Part shown: piece by piece, positions 56,201 to 64,000 of the stretch
Layout of the letters: every line of letters starts with the position of its first letter
Position numbering within the stretch: the first letter of the stretch is position 1
Source of the DNA: Symbiodinium natans
Taxonomy: Eukaryota; Sar; Dinophyceae; Suessiales; Symbiodiniaceae
Direction: 5' to 3'
Length of the DNA: 64,000 nucleotides
Assembly: GCA_905221605.1 (NCBI GenBank)
Contig: CAJNDS010000091.1
Span: 971,738-1,035,737, forward strand
Notes under the pieces: model-generated
The model's input: only the letters and a program-made list of their open reading frames with translations
The model's database searches: none
What the model was told of the DNA's origin: nothing
Translations under genes and position numbers: made by a program

Positions 56201-58391
56201 CCCCCGTCACAAAAAAAAAACAACCGAGTCAAAACCCTTTTCCGTTTCCAGTGCATTCATCGGAGGTGTCGCTGAATGGAACAGCTTGGAAAAACCCAAA
56301 GCCCTGTATAAGATATGAAACTCCCAATGCTGTCCGGGGTGTCCCTAAACCCTAAACCCTAAACCCTAAACCCGAAACTCCAAACACTACCCGGGGTGTA
56401 AGACAGGCCGCAACGAAGGATTTCCAATCTCTGGTGGTCCTTGTTGGGCTCAGGGTGTCAAGTTCTATTTCGACAATCTTTTTGGGACGGTTGCAAGGTC
56501 CGTAAACCCTAAACCGTAAACTGGTTTGGGGTGTAGGTTTTAGAAACGAAACCTAAATACACAAGAAGAACGGTGACCGCAAAAAATCCTGAACAACTCC
56601 ACCCCTTGGACCAAAAAAGTTCTTGAGAGTTGTCCGTTAAATGGTTTCTTGGGTTTCGGGACTTTCCGAACAGAAATGCCTCGACACAAGCGTGCAGGGG
56701 GTTAAGGGCTACGGATCGAGGGGGTACAAGCCCTGGGTCTGCGCAAGATAGCCGGCACTTGCTCGCTTGCGGGCGGGTGGGAAATCCAAATTGCTGGCCC
56801 TGTTTGGAGGTTTAAGGTCTGGGTTTAGGGCTGAAGGTCTGGAATGTCATCCACTCCTTGTTTAGTGCAAAAAAGACGGCAACATTTACATCAAGCCACC
56901 GGCACGAAGTACGAATCATGAACAAGGCTCAACCTGCAACTAGCTTGCTGTTCAGGTACTGAATAACATGTGGATTGAGGGTCTGGGGTTAGCATAATGG
57001 GTATATAGCAAAAACATCTGTTCCTGATTATGGTAACTTAAGTAAAGTTCTTTAACAGAACCTTATAATCCCCAAAATGATAGTAGTAACTTATTTGCAC
57101 TCCTTAGGGTTTAGGACTTGGGGTTGAATCCCGATAAGGAGTCACGGCAATCCTCGTCCCGTCAGAGAACTCCGCCAGCAAAGCACCATCACCCAGTTGC
57201 GGGTTGTTTGTTTGCGTGTATTCCTGAGCAGCAACAGCAAAGGACCCTAAACCCCCAAACCCTAAACCCTAAACCCCAAAACCCCAAACTTCCAAACCCT
57301 AAACCCTAAACCCTTAACCCCTAAACCCGAACTGGTGGGCTGCCCATCAGAACAATGCTTCTAAATACGCAGCTCAGTCCTCAATGCAACTCTAAATGGC
57401 TATGCTGCGGTTTACTCACACCGCACCGGTTGCGGCCAACCCACTTCTGGAGGTCCGCAGAAATGTCAATCAACCTACAAATAGTGCGTGCGCCTCCAAA
57501 ACCCCGCTATACTTACAGGCCGGAGAGGGGGGGGGGGGGGTCGTAAGTTCAGCACTTAGGAGGATATATGTAACCCAGACCTACCGGGACCTACCGGGTA
57601 GTTGCGAGATTTGGGAGTTGGACTTCGTGAGCTTGCGATGCGTTGCACTTGTTAAACACCCAAGGCGCGTAGCCACTGGAGCTGGCGTAGTCTTGGCAAA
57701 GGATCGCATAGGTTTTGTTCTTACCCTCCGACTCGTTGTGTTGAAAGCTGACCTTCACGGCATTGTGAGGCGTAAAGTCCAAAGGGTCCTTCGCAATCAG
57801 CTGCCCGTTGAAGTAAAACTCGAAGTAGTTGTCGCAGTAGATGTGGCCGGTGATGTCCTCGGCTCACGCGATTTATGCTCAGGATTCCATCAACCCTCGG
57901 CAAAGAGAAAAGAGCAGAATAAAGCCCAAGCGACCTCTCTTCAGATTACCCCCCTTCACCCCCTTCATCCTGTAGATTGCCATGACCACTTTCATACTGG
58001 AAGCGTACTCGAATCAAGGAGGAGGGCGGGTGTTCACCCTAAACCCTAAACCCCACAGCGTGTAAACACTTTAAGCCCTGACGCTCGAACAAACCTATGG
58101 ATCCTCTAAACCCTAAACGCTCCAACAACTCTCAACCCCACCAAAACCCCAACAAAACCAATCGCGCCATGGCTTGCTTTGGTCTACCTCGCCGCCCCTC
58201 CAGACCCTAAACCTAAGCCCCAAATCCACCTAAAGACTCGCCCCTTTAAACCCTAAACCCTAAACCCTAAACCCTAAACCTTAAACCCTAAACCCTGAAC
58301 CCTAAACCCTAAACCGATGAACCCCAGCATCGGTCATTGCAACACCCGAGCCGGCCAGCAGCAGAAAGAGCGCGCAGCCAACGCACGCCAT
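48462..58391 (-). CDS. secreted multi-exon protein, beta-sandwich-like
   Basis: Exon 1 (58391-58315) starts MACVGCALFLLLAGSGVAM, a clear signal peptide. Further exons: 58038-57970 (LIRVRFQYESGHGNL), 57857-57595 (HIYCDNYFEFYFNGQLIAKD and YAILCQDYASSSGYA), 57474-57420 (LIDISADLQKWVGRNRCG, donor GTGAGT), 56477-56409 (IVEIELDTLSPTRTTRDWKS), 55592-55513 (VSFGPTDASITSGCSSSNL), 54796-54713 (MPSNWFAVDFDDSSWASATE), 53233-53196 (AGWGRTPTYSNG), 52647-52546 (CGTITSPITRETASPDS), 52070-52001 (GSDGRFLWGAD) and 48518-48462 (DMDRDNKILFRFSGDPATL). Most joins are phase-perfect, several with GC donors and one likely GA. At least one exon is missing after exon 1 and one after 55513. The DNYFEFYFNG and FDDSSW motifs suggest extracellular sugar- or ligand-binding beta-sandwich folds; I cannot name the family. 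The last intron (48519-52000) encloses another gene. Confidence 0.7.
49426..51336 (-). CDS. HxxxDG acyltransferase-like protein, five exons
   Basis: Exons 51336-50889, 50741-50604, 50446-50318, 50106-49669 and 49550-49426 total 1278 nt, exactly 425 codons plus a stop, with phase kept at every join. The protein starts MSDDREQRLSDFERGWQIM. Residues 140-145 are HCIGDG, the HxxxDG signature of the condensation/CoA-dependent acyltransferase superfamily; a PFLSTNDILTAHLCD segment and an INFRERLEP segment are typical of its second half. Residues about 197-238 (exon 3) are hydrophobic, so membrane association is possible; an alternative frame of exon 3 is also hydrophobic, making this the least certain exon. 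Intron 1 (147 nt, GTATCT...CCGAG) consists of a family A element and a telomeric tract; splicing it yields DGFTAYRIFGMLS. Substrate cannot be inferred. An upstream in-frame extension to 51438 lacks an ATG. The gene lies inside the long intron of the secreted protein gene, same strand. Confidence 0.75.
50105..50160. mobile_element. MITE-like element, family B
   Basis: The ends GGACTAGACCCTGAAAGTA and TAGGACCCC, with ACTTTTTAGGTATAAGGAG inside, resemble 10415-10480 (GGAGTAGACCCTGGAAAA). It sits at the acceptor end of acyltransferase intron 3. Confidence 0.5.
50191..50305. repeat. TA-rich microsatellite
   Basis: TA repeats with TGTA interruptions, and another short array at 50490-50520, lie in introns 3 and 2 of the acyltransferase gene. 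They give long YIYIYI frames that are not genes. Confidence 0.9.
50776..50884. mobile_element. family A element inside an intron
   Basis: CTAGACCCAGGAGTAA and TACTTCGGGTCCTAG are the inverted ends. With the adjoining TTTAGGG tract (50745-50768) the element makes up almost the whole of acyltransferase intron 1. Confidence 0.8.
54107..54212. mobile_element. MITE-like palindrome, family H, best copy
   Basis: The ends CCTAAAAGGCTTCTATGTAG and CTACATTAGAGACTCCAGG are inverted repeats around GTAGTATACTAGCATCCCC. It lies in an intron of the secreted protein gene. Confidence 0.75.
54304..54398 (-). repeat. interstitial telomeric tract
   Basis: Thirteen CCCTAAA units within an intron of the secreted protein gene. 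Confidence 0.9.
54460..54542. mobile_element. MITE-like palindrome, family N
   Basis: Ends AGCCCTATACTTCCAGGAG and CTGCAAGTATCGAGTAGCC, inner TAATAGTTGAGTCC and GCCTAACTATTAGGTCC. A single copy was seen. Confidence 0.45.
55322..55507. mobile_element. family E element split by a telomeric tract
   Basis: The ends ACTTGGAGGCTCATGG and ACCCTGAACCTCCCAG belong to family E. Between them, 55423-55490 is CCCTAAA repeat absent from other copies, so the tract inserted into the element. Confidence 0.7.
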
Positions 58392-58555
58392 GACGCTTTG
58401 GGGGGTGCGGGGCGGTTAGTGTAGGCTCTATAGGGTGGTTTTGCAGTTGGAACTCTGAGCCTGCGAAACTCGAAAAAGGAAACCCTAAACCCTAATTAAA
58501 CCCTAAACCCTAGACCCTTTTTGGGGAGAACTGGAAGCCCTAAAACCCTGTGCTG

Positions 58556-58768
58556 ACAAGTAGGGTTGCACGTACCCTACACAAGGTCGTTGGGTTTGGG
58601 GTTTGGGGTTTCAGGTTTAGGGTTTAGGGTTTAGGGTTCAGGGTTTTTAGGGTTTGGGTATTAGGGTTCAGGGTTCAGGGTTTAGGTGAAAAGTACCCTA
58701 AGTAAGCCTATAACCATATTTAATTAGCCTTGTTCTAACCCTACGCACAAGTACCCATGAACCTCCAA
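58556..58768. mobile_element. family E element split by a telomeric tract
   Basis: Left ACAAGTAGGGTTGCACGTACCC and right CAAGTACCCATGAACCTCC ends flank TTTAGGG repeats at 58591-58687. Confidence 0.6.
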
Positions 58769-59601
58769 GCAAAACCCTGAACACTTGCCAGGGCATGAGC
58801 CTGTGCCTGTGCCGCCCCCAACCCTGAAACCGACATGCTTCAGATGCCCTGCAGTCCCAAGAATCAAACCCTTTAAGGGATTGGGCCTGCGTGAGTATCC
58901 GCGAAAAAGGCTAAACCCCAAACCCTTAACCAACCTGCCGTGAACGTACAAAGAGGGTCTGGTCTCAGACCCGACATCTCGCAAAAGTGGCATTACACCC
59001 TAACCTTAAGCCGAAACAACCCAAAGCCCTACACAACCTAAACCACCGAACCTCCAAACTGCCTCAACCCCCAAACATCCTGAACCTAACAACCTCTAAA
59101 CTCAAGCCCCTAAAACCCTTCGGGGCCCGAAAGCACAAAAAATCGAAAACCCTATACCCCAAAACCAAATGCCCGAAGCACCCCAACCTCAAAAGCCCTA
59201 AACAACCCGAGCAATTCTGAACACAAATAGTGCTAAAACGAAAGCGAACAACACCGGTTGAACAAACTTAAGCAAAGACAAAACAATCCAACGGCCCTTC
59301 AAAAAACACCCAACAAGCTTGAACAGCTAAAACACCTGCAAACCCTTGCAACCCTTGAAGTCCTGAACCATCGCGGAAACTCCTTCCACCCAAAACCCCA
59401 AACCCAAAGTCCTAAACCCTAAACATACTCTTAGCCTCAAGGGGGGCAGAGCCCACGTGGGGGTTTACGAAATAAGGGACCCCTAATAGAGTCCTCAAAT
59501 AGTAGGAAAAGAACCCCTAAATCCCTAAACCCCAAACCCTAAACCCTAAACCCTAAACCCCAAACCCTAAACCCCAAAACCTAAACCCTACTTTCGGAAA
59601 C

Positions 59602-59665
59602 CCCATGTGCACTCCTCGAGGTCCGACAGCGCCGCGGTGGGAAGTCCGAGGGCAAGATTGCAGGC
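59602..59665 (-). CDS. candidate exon ending at a MITE
   Basis: After CTGCCGAG the frame reads ACNLALGLPTAALSDLEECT, and the exon ends TGGG|GTTTCCG, where GTTTCCG is the end of a family G element (59461-59606). It is helical and may continue the TPR-like gene further right. Product unknown. Confidence 0.45.
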
Positions 59666-59904
59666 CTCGGCAGTTTCGGGCTTGGCGTTTGGGGTTTAGG
59701 GTTTGGGGTTTGGGGTTTAGGGTTTGGGGTCCGCCGACCCTGGCGGGTGTTGGATGGGAAAAGGAGGTGAAAATCTCCCTCTTTCCCTCCTTACCCAAAA
59801 CGTGGGGGGGGGGGGGTACCCGGGCAGCTTTTCCATGAAGGGCCAGGCCACCCACACCGCATAAACTCACGGACCATAGGCGGTTTCGCACAGGACATAG
59901 GGAG

Positions 59905-60000
59905 AAAAAAAACCCGCCCACCCCCCCCCCTCTCCCTGCCCCCCCAGCCCTACCCCCCCCTACCCCCCCCCCCCCCCCCCCCCCCCCCCCTACCCCCCCT
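59905..60000 (+). repeat. C-rich homopolymer stretch
   Basis: Long C-runs with TA and TC interruptions. Open frames across it are poly-Pro or poly-Gly artefacts. Confidence 0.9.
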
Positions 60001-60245
60001 ACCAATTGATGGGGCTGCCCTGGCCTTCAAGCTGGCTTCCGCTCCTGTTTGGGTCCCAACGTTTCACAGAGGCTCAAGCACATCAACTTTTTTGGCATCC
60101 TTTGAGCTGACGAGCGCGTTTTAACCTTTCAACTATGCTCCAGCGGGGTCGGCGGCTTGAGCCGGAGGCTCTTAAATCTAGGGAATGTGCAATGGGTGTA
60201 CCGTGCCTGTACGGCTTGAAGGGCTTCAGAGATTTTCAGGGGGCA

Positions 60246-60315
60246 TAGGGTTGAGAGGGCGAGAGCCGTGACTCTCAGTAGGAACGATCAAGGGTTCAAG
60301 GAACGTCTGGTCCGG
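60246..60315 (-). CDS. weak candidate exon
   Basis: Next to a TTTAGGG tract, the minus strand reads DQTFLEPLIVPTESHGSRPL. No strong splice sites. The rest of 60000-60240 shows nothing convincing. Confidence 0.25.
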
Positions 60316-61160
60316 TTTAGGGTTTGGGATTTAGGGTTTGGGGTTTGGGGTTTAGGGTTTGGGGTTTAGGGTTTGGGGTCTGGGGTTTAGGGCTTCAGGG
60401 GTTAAGGCGGGTTTGGACGGTTTGGTAGGAGGGGTTTATGGCTTAGGGTTTGAGGGCTTTCGCGCGTTTCGGGGTCGGAGCTGAGAGCTCGGGGGGGAGG
60501 GGGGGAGGGGGGGTGGTTAGGGTTTAGGGTTTAAGGTTTAGGGTTTGGGGTTTGGGGTTTAGGGTTTAGGGTTTAGGGCTCAGGGTTTAGGGTTTAGGGT
60601 TCAGGGTTCAGGGTGTAGGGTTGAGGGTTTAGGGGTTAGGGACTAGGGGTTTAGGGTTTAGGGTTGTGTAAAGGTTTAGGTGGGCCGCCGATACCTGGTT
60701 CCTTTTCCGATTCCCACCTTGAATCTGTCCTTGTAGTTTGGGAAAGGGATGAGGGTTTGGGGGCTTTAGGGTTTGAGGATTTAGGGGGGGGGGGGGGGGG
60801 GGGGGAGGGTACAACAAATTCAACATGTTAGCAACCTAAGTCGTACCAAAAGAAAGCATAGGGGAAAGCAAAAGCCCCTTGGAAACATGCCAGGGCAACT
60901 CTCAAAGACCCTGCAGTCTAGACCCGAAACCCTAAGCCCCAAGCCCTAAACCCTTCAAGCCACACACAGATCGGACAAGGTGCTGCCGCCTGGTCCTGTG
61001 CCCAAGGAGGATGGTATGTTGGCTCAGGACTCGTGGCTTTCCTAAACTCTCCTATGTAGTGCCTTTCTGGGGTAGTAGACTGGAATCCCTACTATCACTA
61101 ACCCCCAAAAAGGACTACAGTAGAGACTCCAGGTTCAGACTGCTAGATGTGCAGCTGTGG
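60316..61160. other. degenerate telomeric repeats, no gene seen
   Basis: It holds TTTAGGG/TTTGGGG tracts at 60316-60400 and 60520-60665, a G-run at 60785-60808 and a family H element at 61039-61134. Confidence 0.6.
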
Positions 61161-61169
61161 GATTTCTAT

Positions 61170-61283
61170 ACCTTGGTAGCCCAGTAACCATCTTATTCTA
61201 AGGGCATCCTTTCTTGGGTTGGCTATTCTATAAGGAAACAAGACCCAAAAAAAGGGTAAAGGGTACCACTGGGCTACCAAGAT
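61170..61283. mobile_element. MITE-like palindrome, family F, complete copy
   Basis: The ends CTTGGTAGCCCAGTAACC and GGTACCACTGGGCTACCAAG are inverted repeats. Partial copies are at 18212-18251, 36765-36812 and 62885-62932. The terminal ACCAAG offers an AG acceptor. Confidence 0.8.
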
Positions 61284-61787
61284 ACAAGAGTTTAGAGTTT
61301 TGGGTTGCGAGCTGCATCACCCGGACAAGAAGCCAGTCCGAGCTGCCACAAGTCCTCCTTGAACCCTAAACCCTAAACCCTGACTTTCTGGGAAGCAGGA
61401 CGTGTCCCAGCCATATCCCAGCTCTTGCCATCTAGCGGCAATCAGACGGTATGAACCCCGAGAGTAAGGACGAACAAAAAGGACACGATGGTTTAGGGTA
61501 TGGGGTTTAGGTTTAGGGTTCAGGGTTTAGGGTTTATAGGGTTCCGGCTCATCGGGTTTAGGGTTTAGGGCCCTAAACCCTAAACCATGTCTTCGGTTTC
61601 GGGTTTGGTTGTTTACGGTTTTCAAGTTCTCGAATTTGTTGCCTTCTCCCTTTCTGCCTGGACCCAAGAGTAACCAGGGTGCCCCTTTTTGGTTAAAAGC
61701 GGCTTCTAGGGGAACAAACAAAAGTGAGAAAGGGCCTACTCTGGGTCCTAACCCTAAACCCTAAACCCGAAACCCCAAACCCCAAAC

Positions 61788-64000
61788 CATATGATAAGCC
61801 CAGGCCTGTCGACCGCGCCGGCGTAGGTCCAGTGCCCAGGTGCGGTAGGCGTGATGCACCAGCCTCGGCTCAGGCTGCGATGTGCGGTTTCATGGCAGGG
61901 TTTAGGGTTTAGGGTTTAGGGCTTAGGGTTTAGGGTTTAGGGTTTAGGGTTTAGGGTTTAGGGATTCGGGTTTCGGGTTTCGGGTTTCGGGTGTGGGTTT
62001 AGGGTTGGTGTATATATATCTTGGCTTCGTGATATGAAGTTCAGCGCTTTCGCGCCCCTTCTGCCAAATCGCCCAGGGACCTGCAATGCTGAACCCTGAA
62101 CCCTAAACCCTAAACCCTAAACCCTCAACCCTAGACCCTAAACCCTAAACCCTAAACCCTAAACCAAATCGGGCAGATGCTATCCCCGGCCCCTCGGACC
62201 GGCAGCCCCCCCCTCAGGGACCGGCTCGGCTTCTGAGTTGCTGTCTTCGCGCGTTGGCAGTCTAGGGTTTAGGGTTTAGGGTTTAGGGTTTAGGGTTTAG
62301 GGTTTAGGGTTTAGGGTTTAGGGTTTAGGGTTTAGGGTTTGGTGGCACTCAATGTGGGTTCTCCTCTGCAAAGTCATCGTCCACGCCCAAAGAGTATCGC
62401 AGGTTTTTTCACTGCCGACACCACTGTAAACTTCCTGGAAACCTCCAGCTAATCCGGTAATCCCTTACAGACTCTTGCTATAATACCCTAACCCTAAACC
62501 CCTAACCCCTAAACCCTTAAACGAATACAATAAATTAAGTTTGATATCGGAGATGAAGGGGAGGGCACTCATTTCGGTAACTGCCCATGCATACACATCC
62601 TGTCGACCCTTCAACAACTCTGAAACCTTGGAGCCCTAAACCCCAAGCGCTAAATCTTAAACCTAAACCCTAAACCCTTAACCCTAACCCTAAGCCCTAA
62701 ACCCTAAACCAATGGTTGCGGACATCCTGCACCCGAGGGGCGGATGCTTCGGAGGCAGGCGCAGGCGTGCCAGGAGCAGCGCCTCTTTCACACGCACGAC
62801 GGGCTGGATAAATAAGGACGGGGCACAAGAGATATGTTTAGGGAGGGTTTAGAGTTTAGGGTTGAGGGTTTCGGGTTAAGGGAACTTTGAACCGGGAAAA
62901 GGGCAAAAGGGTGCCACTGGGCGAACCAAGGGTTTAGGGTTTAGGGTTTAGGGTTTAGGGTTTAGGGTTTAGGGTTAGGGCTTCGGGCGACACAAGAAGT
63001 CCCAGCCCTGCATGAGCAATTGTGTCGATGGTCGCACCAAGAGGGGTCCTACTCCATACGTGGTCGTTCCCCTTTATACTAACAGTCCTTACTAGCCATT
63101 ACAATCGGGGGTACTCTAATCCCTATTAAGGACTGTTAGTATATCCCAAGCTATGCCTTCTTGCCATTGTAGATCAGGGACCCAAAAAGGATCGTCATCT
63201 AGAGAACCAACGCTTCAAACTCCCCCCGAATGAAGCAACTTGACAAAAAAAACATTCCGAAAACAACAAGCAACATTTGAGGGCTTACGCTTACATTCGA
63301 GAAATCTTCCTTTTCAGGTGACCCTAAACAAACCCTTAACCCTAGCTTTAAGCCCTAAACCCTAGACCCCAGACCCCAAACCCCAAAACCTAAACCCCAA
63401 ACCCCTAACCCTAAACCCTAAACCCCGGACCCCAATCCTTCCAGAATTGCCATGGCTTTGAGCAGCTGCCTCGGCATGCAGCTCCTGTGCCTCGTAGAGT
63501 TGGACTGCCTCCTAGGAGGCGTTAAGGGTGCAGGGAGGGTTTAGGGTTTAGGGTTTAGGGTTCAGGGTTCAGGGTTTAGGGGTAGGGTTCAGGGTGGTAG
63601 GCGGAGGGGGAGGTTTTTGCTAAACATAACTTTTTTGCTACGTTAACAGGGGCTTAGGGGCCTCATGGGTTTAGAGTGGCGGAGGCACTTTTGCAAAACA
63701 AACAGAGACCAATAAATTCTGCAAGCCCCTTGAATACCTGGACCTGAACTAGCAAGCCCACTGACTGGCCTTACAATCGTGCTCGAAGGTTAGACCTCGT
63801 GCTCGAAACACTGAAGCCCTAAACCCTTAAACCAACATGCCAAACCCAATCCCCACGTGCTGAACTTGACATGAAGGCTCATGGGTACTTACCCTAAACC
63901 CTAAACTTACTGCAAGGTCCAAATGCTCACCTCCACTCGTCCCAGAGCCAACGCGGCAGCGGCCACGTGATGGATGCTGTCGGAATTCGCGCCTGCGGCC
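61788..64000 (-). CDS. TPR-like multi-exon gene, cut by the window end
   Basis: The first visible exon runs from the window edge to 63931 (ANSDSIHHVAAAALALGRVE, consensus donor GTGAGC). It joins in phase 0 to 63511-63431 (EAVQLYEAQELHAEAAAQSH, 27 codons, donor GTCCGG). The joined ALALGRVE-EAVQLYEAQEL matches the spacing of a tetratricopeptide helix pair (small-x2-LG-x3-A-x3-Y). Further exons: 62803-62710 (PVVRVKEALLLARLRLPPKH, donor GTTTAGG), 62261-62165 (QRAKTATQKPSRSL, phase-matched) and 61874-61788 (PEPRLVHHAYRTWALDLRRR, 29 codons, donor GTTTGG). The last join is not phase-perfect. Function unknown beyond likely protein-protein interaction. Confidence 0.55.
62264..62340 (+). repeat. interstitial telomeric tract
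   Basis: Eleven TTTAGGG units directly upstream, on the coding strand, of the exon at 62165-62261, whose acceptor CCCTAG is the edge of the tract. Confidence 0.9.
63066..63150. mobile_element. MITE-like palindrome, family C
   Basis: CTTTATACTAACAGTCCTTA and TAAGGACTGTTAGTAT are inverted around ACAATCGGGGGTACTCTAAT, ending ATCCCAAG. It lies in an intron of the TPR-like gene. Confidence 0.75.

Noticed and set aside
57396-58049. A 217-codon plus-strand frame
   Set aside because: It is antisense to exons of the secreted protein gene and has no motif support.
59553-60005. A 150-codon minus-strand frame starting with a poly-Gly run
   Set aside because: It begins in a homopolymer and includes heptamer translation. 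Its middle overlaps a better exon in another frame.
1-64000. CRISPR array or prokaryotic origin
   Set aside because: Repeats are telomeric heptamers without regular spacers, there are no prokaryotic operons or ribosome-binding sites, and genes are spliced.

Overview
The window looks like nuclear DNA of an intron-rich dinoflagellate, most likely Suessiales (a Polarella- or Symbiodiniaceae-like genome). The evidence is: plant-type TTTAGGG/CCCTAAA heptamers scattered as interstitial tracts from end to end; coding DNA cut into phase-consistent exons of about 40-280 nt; introns with GT, GC and probably GA donors; long runs of genes on one strand; and protein families I associate with dinoflagellates. 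There is no sign of bacterial, organellar or viral organisation. A chromerid or another alveolate remains possible. Most long uninterrupted reading frames in the window are artefacts of translating the heptamer, so exons were found by reading unique sequence between repeat tracts, looking for an AG acceptor, an open frame of ordinary composition, a donor and matching phase.

Layout. 0-2.1 kb: minus-strand exons of an unknown gene, cut by the window start. 2.2-9 kb: a diverged tandem segmental duplication (two long copies, a partial third) carrying minus-strand exons; one exon in copy 2 is broken by a telomeric-repeat insertion. 9-18.6 kb: scattered minus-strand exons. 19.6-27.5 kb: plus-strand exons, with one exon duplicated. 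27.85-28.94 kb: an intronless minus-strand ankyrin-like gene with a frameshift. 29.7-30.75 kb: a short plus-strand gene. 31-42 kb: mostly minus-strand exon candidates. 42-48 kb: repeat-rich with a few weak exons. 48.5-58.4 kb: a secreted multi-exon protein gene on the minus strand. Its longest intron appears to contain a complete five-exon acyltransferase gene (49.4-51.3 kb) on the same strand. 59.6-64 kb: minus-strand exons of a TPR-like gene cut by the window end.

Between exons the DNA is made almost entirely of telomere-like tracts, about a dozen families of 80-150 bp palindromic MITE-like elements, and homopolymer C/G runs. The main unusual observation is that these repeats are the introns. 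Many exons lie between a CCCTAAA tract on the left and a TTTAGGG tract on the right, so on the coding strand introns tend to begin G|GTTTAGGG and end near CCCTAAACCCC-AG. Two telomeric tracts can be compared with an unfilled paralogous site in this same window, and both are flanked by a 4-bp target duplication, so they look like discrete insertions. MITE-like elements also sit exactly at exon junctions with target duplications, as expected of introner elements.

Functional content is modest. The window holds a CoA-dependent acyltransferase-like (HxxxDG) enzyme, a secreted beta-sandwich-like protein, an ankyrin-like protein, a TPR-like protein, and several exon sets whose product I do not recognise. 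All exon boundaries are inferred from sequence alone and need transcript support.
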